Source of the DNA: Carnegiea gigantea | Lineage: Eukaryota; Streptophyta; Magnoliopsida; Caryophyllales; Cactaceae | Direction of reading: 5' to 3' | Assembly (NCBI GenBank): GCA_029747015.1 | Contig: JAKOGI010000055.1 | Span: forward strand, 682,001 to 746,000 | DNA: 64,000 nt | In this document: piece by piece, positions 11,985-23,228 of the stretch | How the letters are laid out: every line of letters begins with the position of its first letter | Numbering within the stretch: position 1 is the first letter of the stretch | Program-made: the position numbers and the translations under genes | Notes under the pieces: model-generated | What the model saw: the letters and a program-made list of their open reading frames with translations, nothing else | What the model was told of the DNA's origin: nothing | Database searches by the model: none

Positions 11985-12453
11985 TTAAAGGAACTTAACC
12001 CACTTAGCATGTCTTGAGTTCAGCTTGTGTTGACCATTGATATAGGATAATAGCTTGTGATCCGAATGGAGCACAAAGGGCTTGGGCTTGAGGTAATGAC
12101 TCCAATGTTCCAAAGCCCTAATAGTGGCATAGAATTCCTTGTCATATGTGGAGTAATTGAGCCTTGAACCATTCAACTTTTCACTAAAGAAAGCCAGAGG
12201 GTGCTTAGCTTGAGTGAGAACCGCACTAGTCCCAATCACACTCAACTTCAAATAGAAGATCAAAGTTGGGACGAGCTAAAATAGGAGCCGAACAAAGCCT
12301 ATCCTTGATGGTTTCAAAAGCCCTTTGGGCAGCCTTTGTCCACTCAAAGCTTCCTTTTTTCATGCATTCAGTCAAGGGAGTTGTAATGGGGTTAAAGTCC
12401 TTGATGAACCGGTGGTAGAAAGAGGCCAACCCATAGAAGTTTCGCACTTCCAT
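11985..12453 (-). pseudogene. RT connection and RNase H of element B
   Basis: The segment 12453-12226 reads VRNFYGLASFYHRFIKDFNPIT...FEWTKAAQRAFETIK, the usual link between RT and RNase H, ending in an RNase H start ([10 protein letters not shown], where relatives have LEcDASG). After a frame change, 12263-11985 continues with [27 protein letters not shown] and [14 protein letters not shown], the later RNase H blocks with their conserved E and D residues. The two pieces overlap in different frames, so the gene is broken. Confidence 0.75.
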
Positions 12454-13336
12454 GATGGAGGTGGGAGTAGGCTAACTCTTGATAGCCTTAACTTTAGATT
12501 TATAAACTTGAATTCCCTCATGGGACACAACATAGCCAAGAAAGACAACTTGAGGAGTGAATAGTTCACACTTCTGAAATTTGGCATATAATGTTTGTTG
12601 TCGCAATACTTAGAACACTTGAGAAAGATGCTCCATATGAGACGTTTCATAATGGCACCAAAATATCATCAAAATACACCACAACAAACTTCACAACGAA
12701 TGGTCTCAAGACCTCATTCATGAGCCTCATGAAAGTGCTAGGAGCTTTAGATAGACCAAATGGCATCACAAGCCACTCATATAACCCATTTTTGGTCTTA
12801 AAGGCAGTTTTCCACTCATCTACTTCTTTCATTCTAATTTGGTGATAGCCACTCCGGAAGTCAATTTTGGAACAGACCTTAGACCCATGCAACTCATGAA
12901 GCATATCATCTAATCGAGGAATAGAGAATCGATACTTAATGGTGATGTTGTTTATATCCCTAGAATCAACACACATTAGCCAAGTGCCATACTCCTTAGA
13001 TACCAAAAGGGCAGGAACCGAACATGGACTCAAGCTTTCCCTAATATATGAATGGTTAAGCAACTCTTGGACTTGTCGTTAAAGCTCTTTCGACTCATTA
13101 GGATTGGACCTATAGGCCGGCTTGTTTGGCAAAGAAGCGCCTGGTAGGAGATCTATTTGGTGCATAATTCCTCTCAAAGGAGGTAGCCCTAGGGGTAAAT
13201 AATTAGGGAATACATCTTCAAACTCTTTTAAGAGTGATTGAGCTAAAGGATACATGGGTTTCACTCCCTTACTTGTGTTTGATTTTGCCATAAGTAAGGT
13301 AAATAAAGGCTTGCTCTTACTAATGACTCTCTCCAC
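12372..13336 (-). pseudogene. Reverse transcriptase of element B
   Basis: Minus-strand order: 13336-13079 holds the leader LLKEFEDVFPNYLP..LPPLRG and PGASLPNKPAYR. After a break, 13063-12647 (138 codons) holds the RT palm: [53 protein letters not shown] and the active-site box VVYFDDIL (YxDD intact). The last part (12650-12372) shifts frame. This is the least decayed pol domain in the window, but it is split by at least two frame changes. Polymerase activity would copy element RNA in cytoplasmic particles; here it cannot be made. Confidence 0.82.
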
Positions 13337-13364
13337 CCGTGTTTCACTTATAAATAGGCTTTTC

Positions 13365-13739
13365 TCACTTTTTCACTGGCTTAGATTTGAGGAGTTTAGG
13401 TGAAGGTAGCAGTGTCAAAGTAAGATTATGACCCATGTACTTGAATGCATAAGTATTGGCATATCTATCATGAATCATATGATTGTTAAACAACCATGGT
13501 TTACTAAGCAACAAATGATATGCATCCATGGGAAGAACATCACATAGTACTTCACCACAATATGGACCAACTGAAAATGTAATAAGTGCTTGCTTAGAAA
13601 CGGTTACCTCTCTTCCTTGTTTGAGCCATTGGAGAGAATAAGGGGTGGGATGCACCTTAGTGGGTAATTGAAGATTGTCAATGAGTGTTGTGGAAGCTAC
13701 ATTGGTGCAACTTCCTCCATTAATGATGAGCTCGCACAC
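13365..13739 (-). pseudogene. Aspartic protease of element B
   Basis: An open stretch of 124 codons with INGGSCTNVAS at the active site, followed by LQWLKQGREVTVSKQAL, GEVLCDVLPMDAYHLLLSKPWLF and a TLTLLPSP tail. Relatives have D-G-G-S at the active site; here the catalytic Asp is Asn, so it should be inactive even if translated. The same architecture (DGGSC...W.NQSK...LGRPW.YD...LVPLSPS) is found in family C, which ties B and C to one lineage. The start shown is only the first Met; the domain is really part of a gag-pol polyprotein. Confidence 0.8.
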
Positions 13740-13744
13740 CTTAC

Positions 13745-14030
13745 CTCTGATAGTGCATCGAGTATGGAAAATTTGCCCCTTTGGTTTGGCTCACAAGGAG
13801 CCTCGTAGACATGGAGTGCTCTCCAAATCACCAAGAGTTCTCCTACATCCGGAGTGATCAAAGTTTGATCCTCATCCTCTACTTCTTCTTCACTAGTAGC
13901 TTCTTCTATAGCTTGAATTTCTTCTTCCTCTATAATGGTGAGAGTCCTTCGGCTAGAACAATCCGCTTGGAAGAGTCCATAACCATGAAATTTGAAACAC
14001 TTGACTAATTGGCTTGAAGTTTGATGACCA
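13745..14030 (-). pseudogene. gag C-terminal fragment with zinc knuckle, element B
   Basis: The minus strand carries a knuckle relic at 14009-13968 reading CFKFHGYGLFQADC: the second Cys has become Phe and the His has become Leu. After it comes RRTLTIIEEEEIQAIEEATSEEE, the acidic linker that joins gag to protease in this lineage. The same order, knuckle then R-R-x-x-T-L then a Glu-rich linker, is seen in families C and D. Upstream gag is missing: homology to B stops near 14030, where an LTR fragment in the opposite orientation begins. Confidence 0.7.
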
Positions 14031-14560
14031 CTTACTCACGGATTGGATGGTCACAAAGTGACAGCCTACAACCTACGTTTTCTCTCTCTACTATGTGAAA
14101 ATGGCTTGTCTAATGCTTATTAATCATGTTCTAGCTATGGATTAATTCTAAAAAGGTTGTATTAACTAGAGTCATGCTTGTAATTAGCTTGTACTAAACC
14201 TATTTTGCATTTCAGTTTAGTTAAGCTAGATTAGCTTAGCTAAGGAACTAGCCTACTCATTGGCTAGCTTATTTACGTGTGTATAAGGATGCTTGGCTAC
14301 TTTTTCATGTTAGATATCCAGTAATGAGAACCCTTCCTTTGTGTTTAAACACAATCCTCTCAAATCTCATTTTGCTCAATCTGTTTGATTGCTAAATTGA
14401 GTGGTCTCCTTTAATCCTAACTTGGTGGCTTAACCTTTATAGTTTGGAGGGTGGATTGCTTGACCAGTTTAGATGGTGGCCTTGCCTTTATCGCATTCAT
14501 ATCCTCTACTCTTGTTCCATTGCGTCACTGACCCAGCAGCTGGCTTGAACAGATTGCAAA
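14031..14560 (+). repeat. Diverged LTR fragment related to families C and D
   Basis: From GGATTGGATGG onward this follows the middle and end of the family C LTR block by block: GGATTGG..AAAGTG, a TTTTCTCTCTCTAC/TATGTG segment, CTTGTAATTAGCTTG, a TATA-like GTGTATAAGGATGC (C has GTGTATAAGTAGGC), and ATCCTAACTTGGTGG (C has the AG.TTAGGTGG stretch). Similarity is low, so it is an old third subfamily. It has no recognisable primer-binding site and abuts truncated element B. Confidence 0.5.
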
Positions 14561-14738
14561 CTTGATTACCTTGCTTGAGTTTGTTAAAGCTCACACATCC
14601 TAAGTACTTGAAGCAAAAAATGCCCACTTACTTACATATCCCTAATGGAGTCGACACTAAAGGTGCCCTAGATAGATGTCTTACAATCAGTGTACAGGGC
14701 TCCCCGAGGATTGATCCAGTTTTACTACGCTGACTGCC
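14561..14738. other. No recognisable feature
   Basis: Short unique stretch between the LTR fragment and the duplicated repeat; nothing recognised on either strand. Confidence 0.4.
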
Positions 14739-15414
14739 ATCCTTTGAGGTGGTGCATCGAATAGGCTTTCTAAAAGTGGATGTTTTGTGGAGTTATGTGG
14801 TAGAATTGATTAGAGCTTTAATTTTTAAACTTGCTAGCACATTTTAAAGGGTATGGAACGCCCTTCACCCCCCCAATTGAGAGGTAAAGCCTCAATTTAT
14901 AGTGCTAGCAAGGTAACGTCACTAAGCAAGCTATAAAATCAAGGACCAAAATCAAATGAATTTTATTCATCAAATTTTCACAAAATGGGGTAGAATTGCT
15001 TTATTGATATTCACTATTCTTAAAATCTACTAATCAACATAATTGTAGCAATTAACTAAATAAATCACATAGGATTTATGAAGTAGAAGCAAGACAAGAC
15101 CCAACAACCTTTATTGGGAGCCAGCGGCGACTACTAGGCCGCGACAATAATTGCTAAGTAGCAAAAACTTGCCGCTACCCCTTGGGGCTCCTAGGATTAT
15201 GCTGCCATCCCTATTTTTATGGCTTTAAGAAAATTATTTTGAGGCATAGTGAGGTGATATGCTACCCTCATTGGTTATTATCTGACTGATGCATGTTCAG
15301 GGTATTGAGTTTAAGCCCCTATGCTAGTGCAAGGGTCTTGATTGGTGGTGATGGTTCAGCGAGGGTTGACCAAAGGTTGCCCAAGGCTTAACCAGCATTC
15401 CCCTCATTGACCAC
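14739..15414. repeat. Unidentified repeat, tandem copy X1
   Basis: Starts with CATCCTTTGAGGTGGTGCAT and contains AGTGCTAGCAAGGTAACGTCACTAAGCAAG and, near its end, CCCCTATGCTAGTGCAAGGG. The same landmarks occur in the same order in X2 (15415-16735). It has no coding potential. It could be part of an LTR of an unknown element; orientation cannot be set. Confidence 0.6.
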
Positions 15415-16735
15415 CCTCCTTTAAGGCAATGCATTAGATTAGCTCTCTTAAAGTGGTGACACTGTGGAGTAATGTGGTAGCATAGATTAAAGCTTCAATT
15501 TTTAGAGTCACCAGCACATTTTAAATTAAATATACAAAGCAAAAATTTTATAGAAAATTTCCAATTCCTTCTGTCAACCAAGTCCTTAAATCGAAGGAAC
15601 AACTGTGGGGCATTGGACTTGATTATCAAAAGGAAAAGGGAATTTTCTTCACATTATAATTTCAGAATGGGGATTATAAAAAGTGACTCCACGGCTACCA
15701 ATCATGAGAACGTATCCCAGGTGAACGTACGATATCATGAATATTGAAAAACCACCATTAGGCCGCCCACTTTGAAAGCTTCCTATACTAGAAATGAATG
15801 TATTAAAACTTTTATTTTTGGGTTTTCATACAGAAGGTGTTTTTTCATGACTTTAGTCTTATTTAGTGACGCAAATAGTAAGGGATGTTTTGGTGATAAC
15901 TTATTAGCAAGCCATTTTTATAATGAAAGAAAATGTAAAAAAGTGACATACTTAATGGTTACTTTATTATGAACATAATGTTATTTATGTAACAAAGAAT
16001 GAATATTAAGCACTTAGTCATATAGGATCAATAAGAAGCATGGTAATAAATACAATAAATAAAAAAACTTTAAATTGATTATTATCTTTAGTTTATTAGC
16101 CTCAAGGTCTACCTCGATCTAACTAAAGCAGTAAGCAACGAGTACTTGATTCCATCCTCCTAACAATGTTAGGGTAATATGAAAGCTAGTCCAATTCCAA
16201 ATGAGTTTGTTCCTTGAAAGTGTTTTTTTTATGAAAAGAGGGAGAGTTTCTCCTCGGTGTAGTGTCTAAAGAGAAATGCGTAGAGTTTGCCCTAAGTGAA
16301 AGATGATCATGAATTATAGCGTGAAACTTCCTTTTCATAGCGCTAGCAAGGTAATCTCACTAAGTAAGTTATAAATTAGGAGCCAAAATTAGATAGTTTT
16401 ATTCAATAAAATTTCACAAACATAGGTAAGATTTCTTGATGTTGCAACTAATGATGTTGTGATCTTGATAACTAGCTTGATTATGGTGATCCCACAAATA
16501 AAACACATGGAGTTTATAAAGTAAGAAGGAAGGCATGACCCATCGGCCTGCATTATAGGCATCCTAAACTTGCTGTTAGGTGCCAATGGTTGTGTGAAAC
16601 ATGCTGCTAGGCCTAATTTTTGCCTTAAGTGAACTGGTTGTGATAGTTTGAACAAGACCTAACATGGCACCCCACTCATTGCTATCTCACTCACTGATCC
16701 TCATGGGGTTGGGTCCAAGGCCTATGCTAGCATAT
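15415..16735. repeat. Unidentified repeat, tandem copy X2, interrupted
   Basis: Begins CCTCCTTTAAGGCAATGCAT, matching the start of X1, and runs parallel for about 100 bp. It then carries roughly 700 bp absent from X1 (about 15515-16190), and resumes with TAGCGCTAGCAAGGTAATCTCACTAAGTAAG and, near the end, CCTATGCTAGCATATC. The extra segment may be an insertion; I see no clear termini or duplication around it. Confidence 0.55.
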
Positions 16736-16939
16736 CATACAAAACCCCAAGGTTTTTATCTTTTTGAATTTTTTTTGAAACTTTTGTTGTTTCAAATGCT
16801 CTGTAAATCTTTTTAGTAGTTTTGACATAAGAAAACATGTTATTTGCTGACTAGTTATTAGGAATTCAAGTATCATGTTGCTTCATTCTCGGTTGGTTAA
16901 GTGATTGTCTTCACCAGGCGATAATGTACATGATATGCA

Positions 16940-17694
16940 AGCATATGATATGTCTAAATTCCCATGGGTAATAATTTTGTGCTTATTGGAAACCCCACTT
17001 TTGTCGAGGCCATTAAGGTAAAGGATAAGATATGTAATGTCATAGAAAATGGATGCAGATGCAATAGTGAATACAAAAGAGCTTTTGGGTCTAAGCCTCG
17101 TCTAGATGCTTAGCTTGTGTTGAGGAAAAAGGTGTTGAGAATCTTAGAGTATATTAAAAAAGGAAGGGCTTCAAAAATGGTTTAGGGTTTATGTCTTGTT
17201 CCATGAGATGAAATCCTACTTAGAAATGATAAATATTTTGAGGCTTGAAGGGCCCATATGTCCCCATGAGGGAGCACTTGAGGCACATGTCAAACATGAT
17301 TAGTAAATTGGATGAAATGGGCTATGAATTAACTGATGAGCAATAAGTTCATACTGTGATCCGCTCCTTGCCTAAAGACTGGGGTCATATTAAGATGGCC
17401 CTATCTTGAACTCAGTATATCGTTACTTTTAAGGATATTAGGTGATGACTTGAGCTAGAGGAAGAGTGGCAAGAGGTTACAAAAAGGACAAGTGCAGAAG
17501 TGCACATGTCAACCTTTAATTCAAGGAGTTGTTCTAAAAGAAAGGACCAAGGGAACTGGATTCGCAAGACTTAGTCCAATAAGGGAATTGAGTATAACCA
17601 ACAAGTTAAAGAAAAATATGCAAGGAAGAAGGATTTAATTGAAGCTATGTGCCTCGACTTTAACCAAATGGGTCTCCATGCATGTGATTACGCT
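16940..17694 (+). pseudogene. gag of Ty1/copia element (copy 2)
   Basis: With a few stops and frame changes this reads MREHLRHMSNMISKLDEMGYELTDEQ, then HTVIRSLPKDWGHIKMALS and VTFKDIR..LELEEEWQE. This is the classic copia gag (UBN2/DUF4219-type) sequence where relatives have VREHVLKM....L...GYEL.DEQ.V..I..SLP. A basic stretch and a zinc-knuckle relic (GLHACDYAEP, about 17665-17695) end it. In-frame stops follow DEQ and ALS. Capsid protein of an inactive element. Confidence 0.7.
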
Positions 17695-18120
17695 GAGCCC
17701 TAAAATGTACATAGCAATAACTCCTAGGGACTTTTGTGTTTTAGTTGTTTTCTTCTTTCTGAAACTAATCCTATGTGGAATGTAGGTTCAAGAATCCAAA
17801 CCGAAGAGGTAGGGATCACGAAGCTTTACTAGGCTTCCAAGGAGTTCTTACATGGTTCAATGAGGACATATGTGGAGACAGCAATAATGTGGTTGTTAGA
17901 GGAATCGAAGCATACAAGCTAGCCCTGCATAGCAGTTGATACTCGATCCTATGTGAAAACCTACTTGCACCTAAGATTCGTTGGGATAATGTTACTATGT
18001 TAGTTTTGTTTGGCTATGGTTATACCATTGAACTCTAGTTAGTTTTCTTTTAAGAACACCTTTAGTTTTGGTTCAACTTTATTCGAAATGGTTTGTTTGT
18101 ATTAGATTGGATATTGTTCT
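17695..18120 (+). pseudogene. Protease region of Ty1/copia element (copy 2)
   Basis: Contains an EALLGFQGVLTWFNEDICG-like segment then NNVVVRGIEAYKLALHSS, matching the copia protease stretch around the G.G.....G.G.Y.L.L signature, followed by a degraded PKIRWDNV..LVLFGYGY segment (relatives: P.LR.NLISVS.L...GY). The catalytic DSG triad is not visible. The same block is at 9122-9550. Confidence 0.6.
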
Positions 18121-18149
18121 GTAGTCACATAATTATGACGAGGTGAAAT

Positions 18150-18690
18150 GTTTATTTGTAATGCTAGACTAGGGCACATGGGTCAAAAGCATATATATAC
18201 AAAAGGTAGCAAAATAAGATTTGTTAGCAAACATAAGTGGACTAGCCTGCTTATGGAAATAGTCCAGTCAGAAAAGCAACAAGAAAGCCATTTAATTTTA
18301 GAAAGGTTACTGAGAGCTTGATTTCCAATGTAGTTAATCCATTTGAATATTCACAGTTTAATGAATGTGACAATAAGGTGTAGAGCTTCTATGTTTCATC
18401 GCAATTCACTTGATTTGGTCCTGTTTATTTGGCCACAGATGAGTCTGAAGTGATAAGTTGCTTTAAAAAACATGTGAGGCTGGTTGAAATCAAATAAACC
18501 CAATAGGTTAAGGCCTTAAATACCTAATCATTGCGAAATATTTGTTGGCATTAATTTAGTGGATATTGTGATGAAAAGGGAATAGTTTATTAGGTAATTA
18601 TCTAGTAGCGTCTACAACAAAATGTTGTTCTAGAGAAAGGAAAAAGGATGCTTTTTGATATGGTAGAATCGGTAATTACACAAAATTTGT
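18150..18690 (+). pseudogene. Integrase of Ty1/copia element (copy 2)
   Basis: Starts with a pre-integrase relic RLGHMGQKHIYTKGSK (relatives: H.RLGHM....L..L...G). A CFKKHVRLVEIK segment follows (copia: F..F...VE.....IK.LRSD.GGEY) and then SRERKK.AFDMVESVI, the C-terminal E-R-x-x-x-T-L-L-D-M-V-R-S-M motif. Frameshifts and stops are dense and the D-D-35-E residues are not all preserved. Integrase before RT is the defining order of Ty1/copia. Confidence 0.65.
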
Positions 18691-18699
18691 GAATCTCCT

Positions 18700-19380
18700 A
18701 TTAAGGAGATTTTGTTACAATCTATGATCATAACCTTGTGCTTATATAGTAAGTTGCTGTCACTCTTTATGAGTTATGGATTAGGGCCCAGTCTATAAAT
18801 CTTTGGTCCTCAGAGGTATACGACCTATGAATTCAATCCCTCCTATGAACGTGTCAACGGGGGAAGGAAGAGTGTCTTCATGGGATACTCCAACCTTGAA
18901 AGCCTTTTTACTCATTAGGCTGTAAGACAGTGGGAGTGCAACTAAAACTTAAATAATATATATCATATTTTACAGAATGGATTTCCAAAGAAGGGTGAGA
19001 TATGTTAAGACTTATCTGTATTAGTTCTGCAAACCGAATCGGATCCCTTCATTCGAGTGGGAGGATTTTAATTGATGATGAGCAAGTTTATCATCAAAGT
19101 CCACCTTCATTATCAAGAGCGCATGAAAGTGATCCTATTCTTGTTCCAAGTGGGAGCAAGATGATTGGTCTTGATTTGAGTGGGAGTAAAATCGATCCAA
19201 AGAGGAACGGTTTGAGATTATATGAATCTTTGCTAAGATACGGTTGTTAGAAAGCATTCCCCCATGACACTCCTACAAAATGGAAATAAGCAAAGATGCC
19301 CTTCCGACCCCTCTAAGGGCAAGTGGATTAATGTAGTGGAAATAAAATGGAGTAAATAAAGGTGAACAGTTGGTTAACCT
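18700..19380 (+). other. Spacer between integrase and RT of the copia element, decayed
   Basis: No domain recognised. A short open frame at 19002-19250 is Ser/Leu-rich and matches nothing I know. By position this is the variable stretch between integrase and RT. Confidence 0.4.
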
Positions 19381-19890
19381 TTTTAGGACACAAGGTTATT
19401 TGAGAACAGAATGGTTCTTAAATTATAAGGCTGGTGGCACCATTGACATTGGGCTCAACTTGTTGCAAAAGGGTACACGCAATAGGATATGATCAACTAT
19501 AAAGAGTTTTTTCCTTCTTATTGTGTACTTTATCCTTATTTCACATTTATCTAGCTATTATTGCTAGTTTGGACCTAAAGTCACATCATATGGATATGCA
19601 AATGCCAATCTCAAAAGGGATCTAAGAGAAGTTCCACTGAAAAGGGTCATAAATATGAAATTTGTGGACATGTGAGTTCAATTGTGAGCTTAAAGTGTCT
19701 TCAGCAGATTGGTATGCTTGTTTTTCATAATGTGGTTATCTCTAGTGGTTACACTATGATTGATATCAAAAGGTCCAAAGCAATTTTGTATTTAAGGCAT
19801 TATATGTGGATGGCTTACTAATTACTAGAAATGGTGTAGAGTTACTAAGTAATGCAAAAGGCCTTGTCATAATCTAACTTTAAGACGATG
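19381..19890 (+). pseudogene. Reverse transcriptase of Ty1/copia element (copy 2)
   Basis: Readable pieces in order are an LVAKGYTQ relic (LLQKGTRNRI at one frame), INYKEFFPSYCVLYPYF (copia: DYKETFSPV....S), MDMQMPISKG (copia: MDV.TAFL.G) and ALYVDGLLITRNGVELLSNAKGLV (copia: LYVDD.LL.G......). The YVDD active site has become YVDG. Frame changes separate the pieces. Confidence 0.7.
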
Positions 19891-20419
19891 GATAAAGTAG
19901 CGTATGATCATGAAATAATGTTTTCGAGAGAATATTCAAAGAGTTTATTATTTTATCTGAAGAGAATGACATCAAAAGGTCTTCTAAATCTAATACGCAT
20001 AACTAAGACCTTATTAGTACTCACATCAACAAAGGTGAGGCCGTACAGTAAAATGTGTCCACACTATATTAGAAAAGGACTAACAAGCAAAACTTGCTTT
20101 GTTAGGAGTGGTTAGAAGTCTAATGCATGATGTGGTGCATATTAGATGTGATATCTTTGCATAGATCCTGAGACTAGCATAGTGGCGGATAGTTAAGTCA
20201 TGAGGAACCTGAAAGGAACCTCTAATCATGCACTTTTGGCACATATGAAATAACTTGCATCGAAAAGGGTGTAATGGTCTTGACTATGATAGGTTCAGTT
20301 GAGAAATGAACCTCTAGATATGTCTTCTTACTTAGCAATAGTGCTAAAGTGGCAAGAATAAGTCGTATGTTACCATATTATAAGATGAACTTATAAAGCT
20401 CCTCAAAAGCACATGAGTC

Positions 20420-20740
20420 TGCTTGGATGAAGAGGTACTTGGATTATTTGGTTGGTGGACAAAATAGCGTTATGTAGTAATGGTTTACTAGGACAAGTTG
20501 TGAGCAGATGTACTAAGAGAACTTGAGTATTCTCATAAGACCAAACAAATTAGACAAAAGGTCCAATTATGTAAATGACATGATGACACACAAAGATCGT
20601 GGACATAAAGAATTTTCCTACGAAGGAAATGGTTGTAGATCCATTGAGCTATCAGTAGTAAGGGGCTGTTCTTGTTGAGAATATGAAGGCTCAGCAGTCT
20701 TCGTAGATGAGAACTATGCCCTAGCATGTTGCTCATCATT
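20420..20740 (+). pseudogene. RNase H end of Ty1/copia element (copy 2)
   Basis: The clearest piece is DIKNFPTKEMVVDPLS at about 20600-20650, matching the copia RNase H terminus where relatives have I....T..M.ADPLTKGLP. It is followed by VENMKAQQSS (relatives: HV..MGL). The first part (20420-20590) is too decayed to assign residue by residue. It marks the pol C-terminus. Confidence 0.6.
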
Positions 20741-21798
20741 TGTTTTACCCAATGTTCATAAGTAATTGTCTAATATTGTTAACTTTAAATAAGTTATTTT
20801 GCATACACTTTTATTAGAATGTTTGAATATGCATTCTTATTCATGGATGCTTGTTGTGGGTTCTTGAATGTGAAAAGTATGTTGGGTAGACTTGAGGTTA
20901 GCCCTCTCACTTAGGTAAGCACCTCCATTGATTAGAGTATCGATGGGAGTAAGACATGATTTTAGTATAATTATCATAAGGATAATTATGAGAACCTATT
21001 ATCGTAAAGTCACGAATCTTGCCTTGATAATGACAGAAGTTCATCACAACATATGGGTAAAAATGGATTTTACCTAGTCTACTTCGAAGAGGCAAGATGT
21101 GAGTTCAAGTTAATGAGTAGATTTGAGATATTAGTTTGGACAATAAGGTGTCTAAATATCCTCTGTACAACATTTTGGTTAAATAACCAAAAGACATATG
21201 CTCCATAGGAAAGGAGAGAATGCTTGGCACAGGTTTCACACCATGTGTGAAAGAGACGACTAATGGGTTTAATATCAGTTAGATCTCTACTTAATTTTGT
21301 GTGAGACCCTATAAGGTTACAGCCTCATATTTGTACCCTCAGGATGTCGATCAATGGCTTAAGACTCAATTCAATGTTTGTTATCTTAGTGTGGTATAAA
21401 AGAATCATGAATGATTCAATTTGGCGGGATATGTCTCGAAAAAACAAGTTGGTTGAGAGACTCGTGAGAAAAAGAAGATCATTCGTGGTATCTCATTGAT
21501 TTCTATTTACCGGCGCACTAATTATGATACATGGGTCATAATTATGAATATGAAATACATTAGTTTGATGAGATCGAAGTGAGACATCTTAATGAGATTG
21601 AAATGATCTAGGGCACTTACGTACTTCTAACTACTCATGTATAATTCTCAATAAGAGGCTATATTCCTAACAGTTGTATAACATAGATCTCTTATAAGTG
21701 TGTTGGTTCTATGACCTATTTGCCCAGTATGAAGATTGTTCAGAAATAAAAGAAAATAAGTTTTTCTTAAGGAGAAAATAAGCACTCCCTTATGTGTG
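20741..21798 (+). other. Post-pol region of the copia element
   Basis: About 1 kb lies between the RNase H end and the polypurine tract. No open frame or motif is recognised. Such non-coding stretches occur between pol and the 3' LTR in some plant copia lineages, but an insertion is also possible. Confidence 0.4.
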
Positions 21799-22110
21799 AG
21801 TGGGAGATACTGCACTTAGGGTATGATACATCCATAAGGGGTGCAGGCCCAGTCCACATTATAAGTTGATGACTTAACCACCTCAGTAAATCTAGTTCCT
21901 TAACTAGCCCATCTAATATAAAAAGGGGTCTACTCTGAGATGAAAGATACCAAAAAAACAATAAGGGTTCTCTAAAGAGAGTTTTCTACCCAAAATCATA
22001 GGACTCTTAGGCTGTGTGATCGTGAAGGTTCTTCATACAGTGAGTTCCTTCCTCAACCGGTGATTCAAAGCCAAGATTTGGTCGTCATCCGCTACAAGAT
22101 TAAGGTAAAT
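21799..22110 (+). repeat. Candidate PPT and 3' LTR start of the copia element
   Basis: AGTGGGAGA near 21800-21810 is the usual plant copia polypurine tract. The sequence after it would be the 3' LTR: it has a TATA-like AATATAAAAAGGGG about 100 bp in (near 21915), then an AAGGGTTCTC...GAGAGTTTTC 5'-UTR-like stretch and TCGTCATCCGCTACAAGA, features common at the end of copia LTRs. I could not find the 5' LTR or a clear end, so the boundary at 22110 is approximate. Confidence 0.4.
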
Positions 22111-23228
22111 TCATTTATGCTTAGTTGGTTATATTAATTCCTTTACTATGCATATGGATATAGAAGAGTTTTATACACAGCAACCTGGTGATTAATCCTG
22201 AAGATGTCTTTGTAGGAGCGTACATAGACATGTTTAAATTATTTTAAGAGGGGACTTAATTGCCCTTCCTCTTCAGGAGTCAAAGTTGAACTCGACTTGA
22301 TCTCCTTTGGTTCTTTATTCATTCTAACATCTATCATTTTTGTATCTTCAAGAATGACCATTTTGTTATATTCATTAGTCATTAAGTGTTTTGGGGGGAG
22401 GGGGTGGTTAATTCTTTATTAGTGTAGACACTAGAATCATACTCAAAAAGATTAATTTTATTGAAATCGTAAACAAGTACATTAGTTTCAACTTGAATTA
22501 AAATAGAAGTAAAATCTCCCTTGTGTACGGAAAGGTGTTTTGGCATAAAACTGAGTTTTTATTTGGGTTAGCAATCAGACCCTCGGGCCCTCCAATGGTA
22601 ATCTTGACCCTCTCTCTTATGTTATTTGTGGTCTACATCATCTTTGTATGCTTCTCTGTGACTACATTAGTGATAATCTCTATAGGGCCTAAATCTAGAC
22701 CAACCATTGCTTGCATCTATCCTAGATCTTTAAGCTTACTCTTTTTGCCCCAAGTAGCAACCCAAAATGGCCAGGATCAACCTTATAAGCCCAGTCTATT
22801 TTGGATTTGGTGTGCTGGGCAAAGTACACTTCCTATTTTAGAAACACATAGTCATGAAAGATCTCAAATCTCAGTAATTCTTCCCCTACTTATGGGATAC
22901 ATTTAGGTTTTAGAAACCCATAATAAGGAGCATTTCCCCCTTTTCATGAAAGTGCCATTAAGTGTTAAGAGATAATGAGGTATACTATAGGCATAGATCC
23001 CTATATCTTATAGACGCCTTCTGAGCTTTTCTTCCCAAATCTACCGGTGAAGCTTTTGAAGAGAGAGCTTATACCCTAGGTTTAAAAGGTGAGCAAGGTA
23101 ATTCACCTTTAGAGAAGAAGTAGGCATCCTCGACCTCTTCCCAGTGGGATTCAGGGCAGGTAACCCATGTTCCTGGTCGTGGCATTTACCTTTTTATCAG
23201 AGAAGGTGTCAAAATTAGATGGGACTTT
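22111..23228. other. No recognisable feature; left flank of the family C array
   Basis: No element end or domain recognised. An open frame of 127 codons at 22523-22906 is hydrophobic but matches no family I know and has no support as a gene. The last five bases (ACTTT, 23224-23228) would be the left target-site duplication of the array; the right one lies outside the window. Confidence 0.45.

Noticed and set aside
22523..22906. 127-codon hydrophobic open frame in the left flank of the array
   Set aside because: No recognisable domain, no codon or context support, and it lies in repeat-like DNA; length alone is not evidence.
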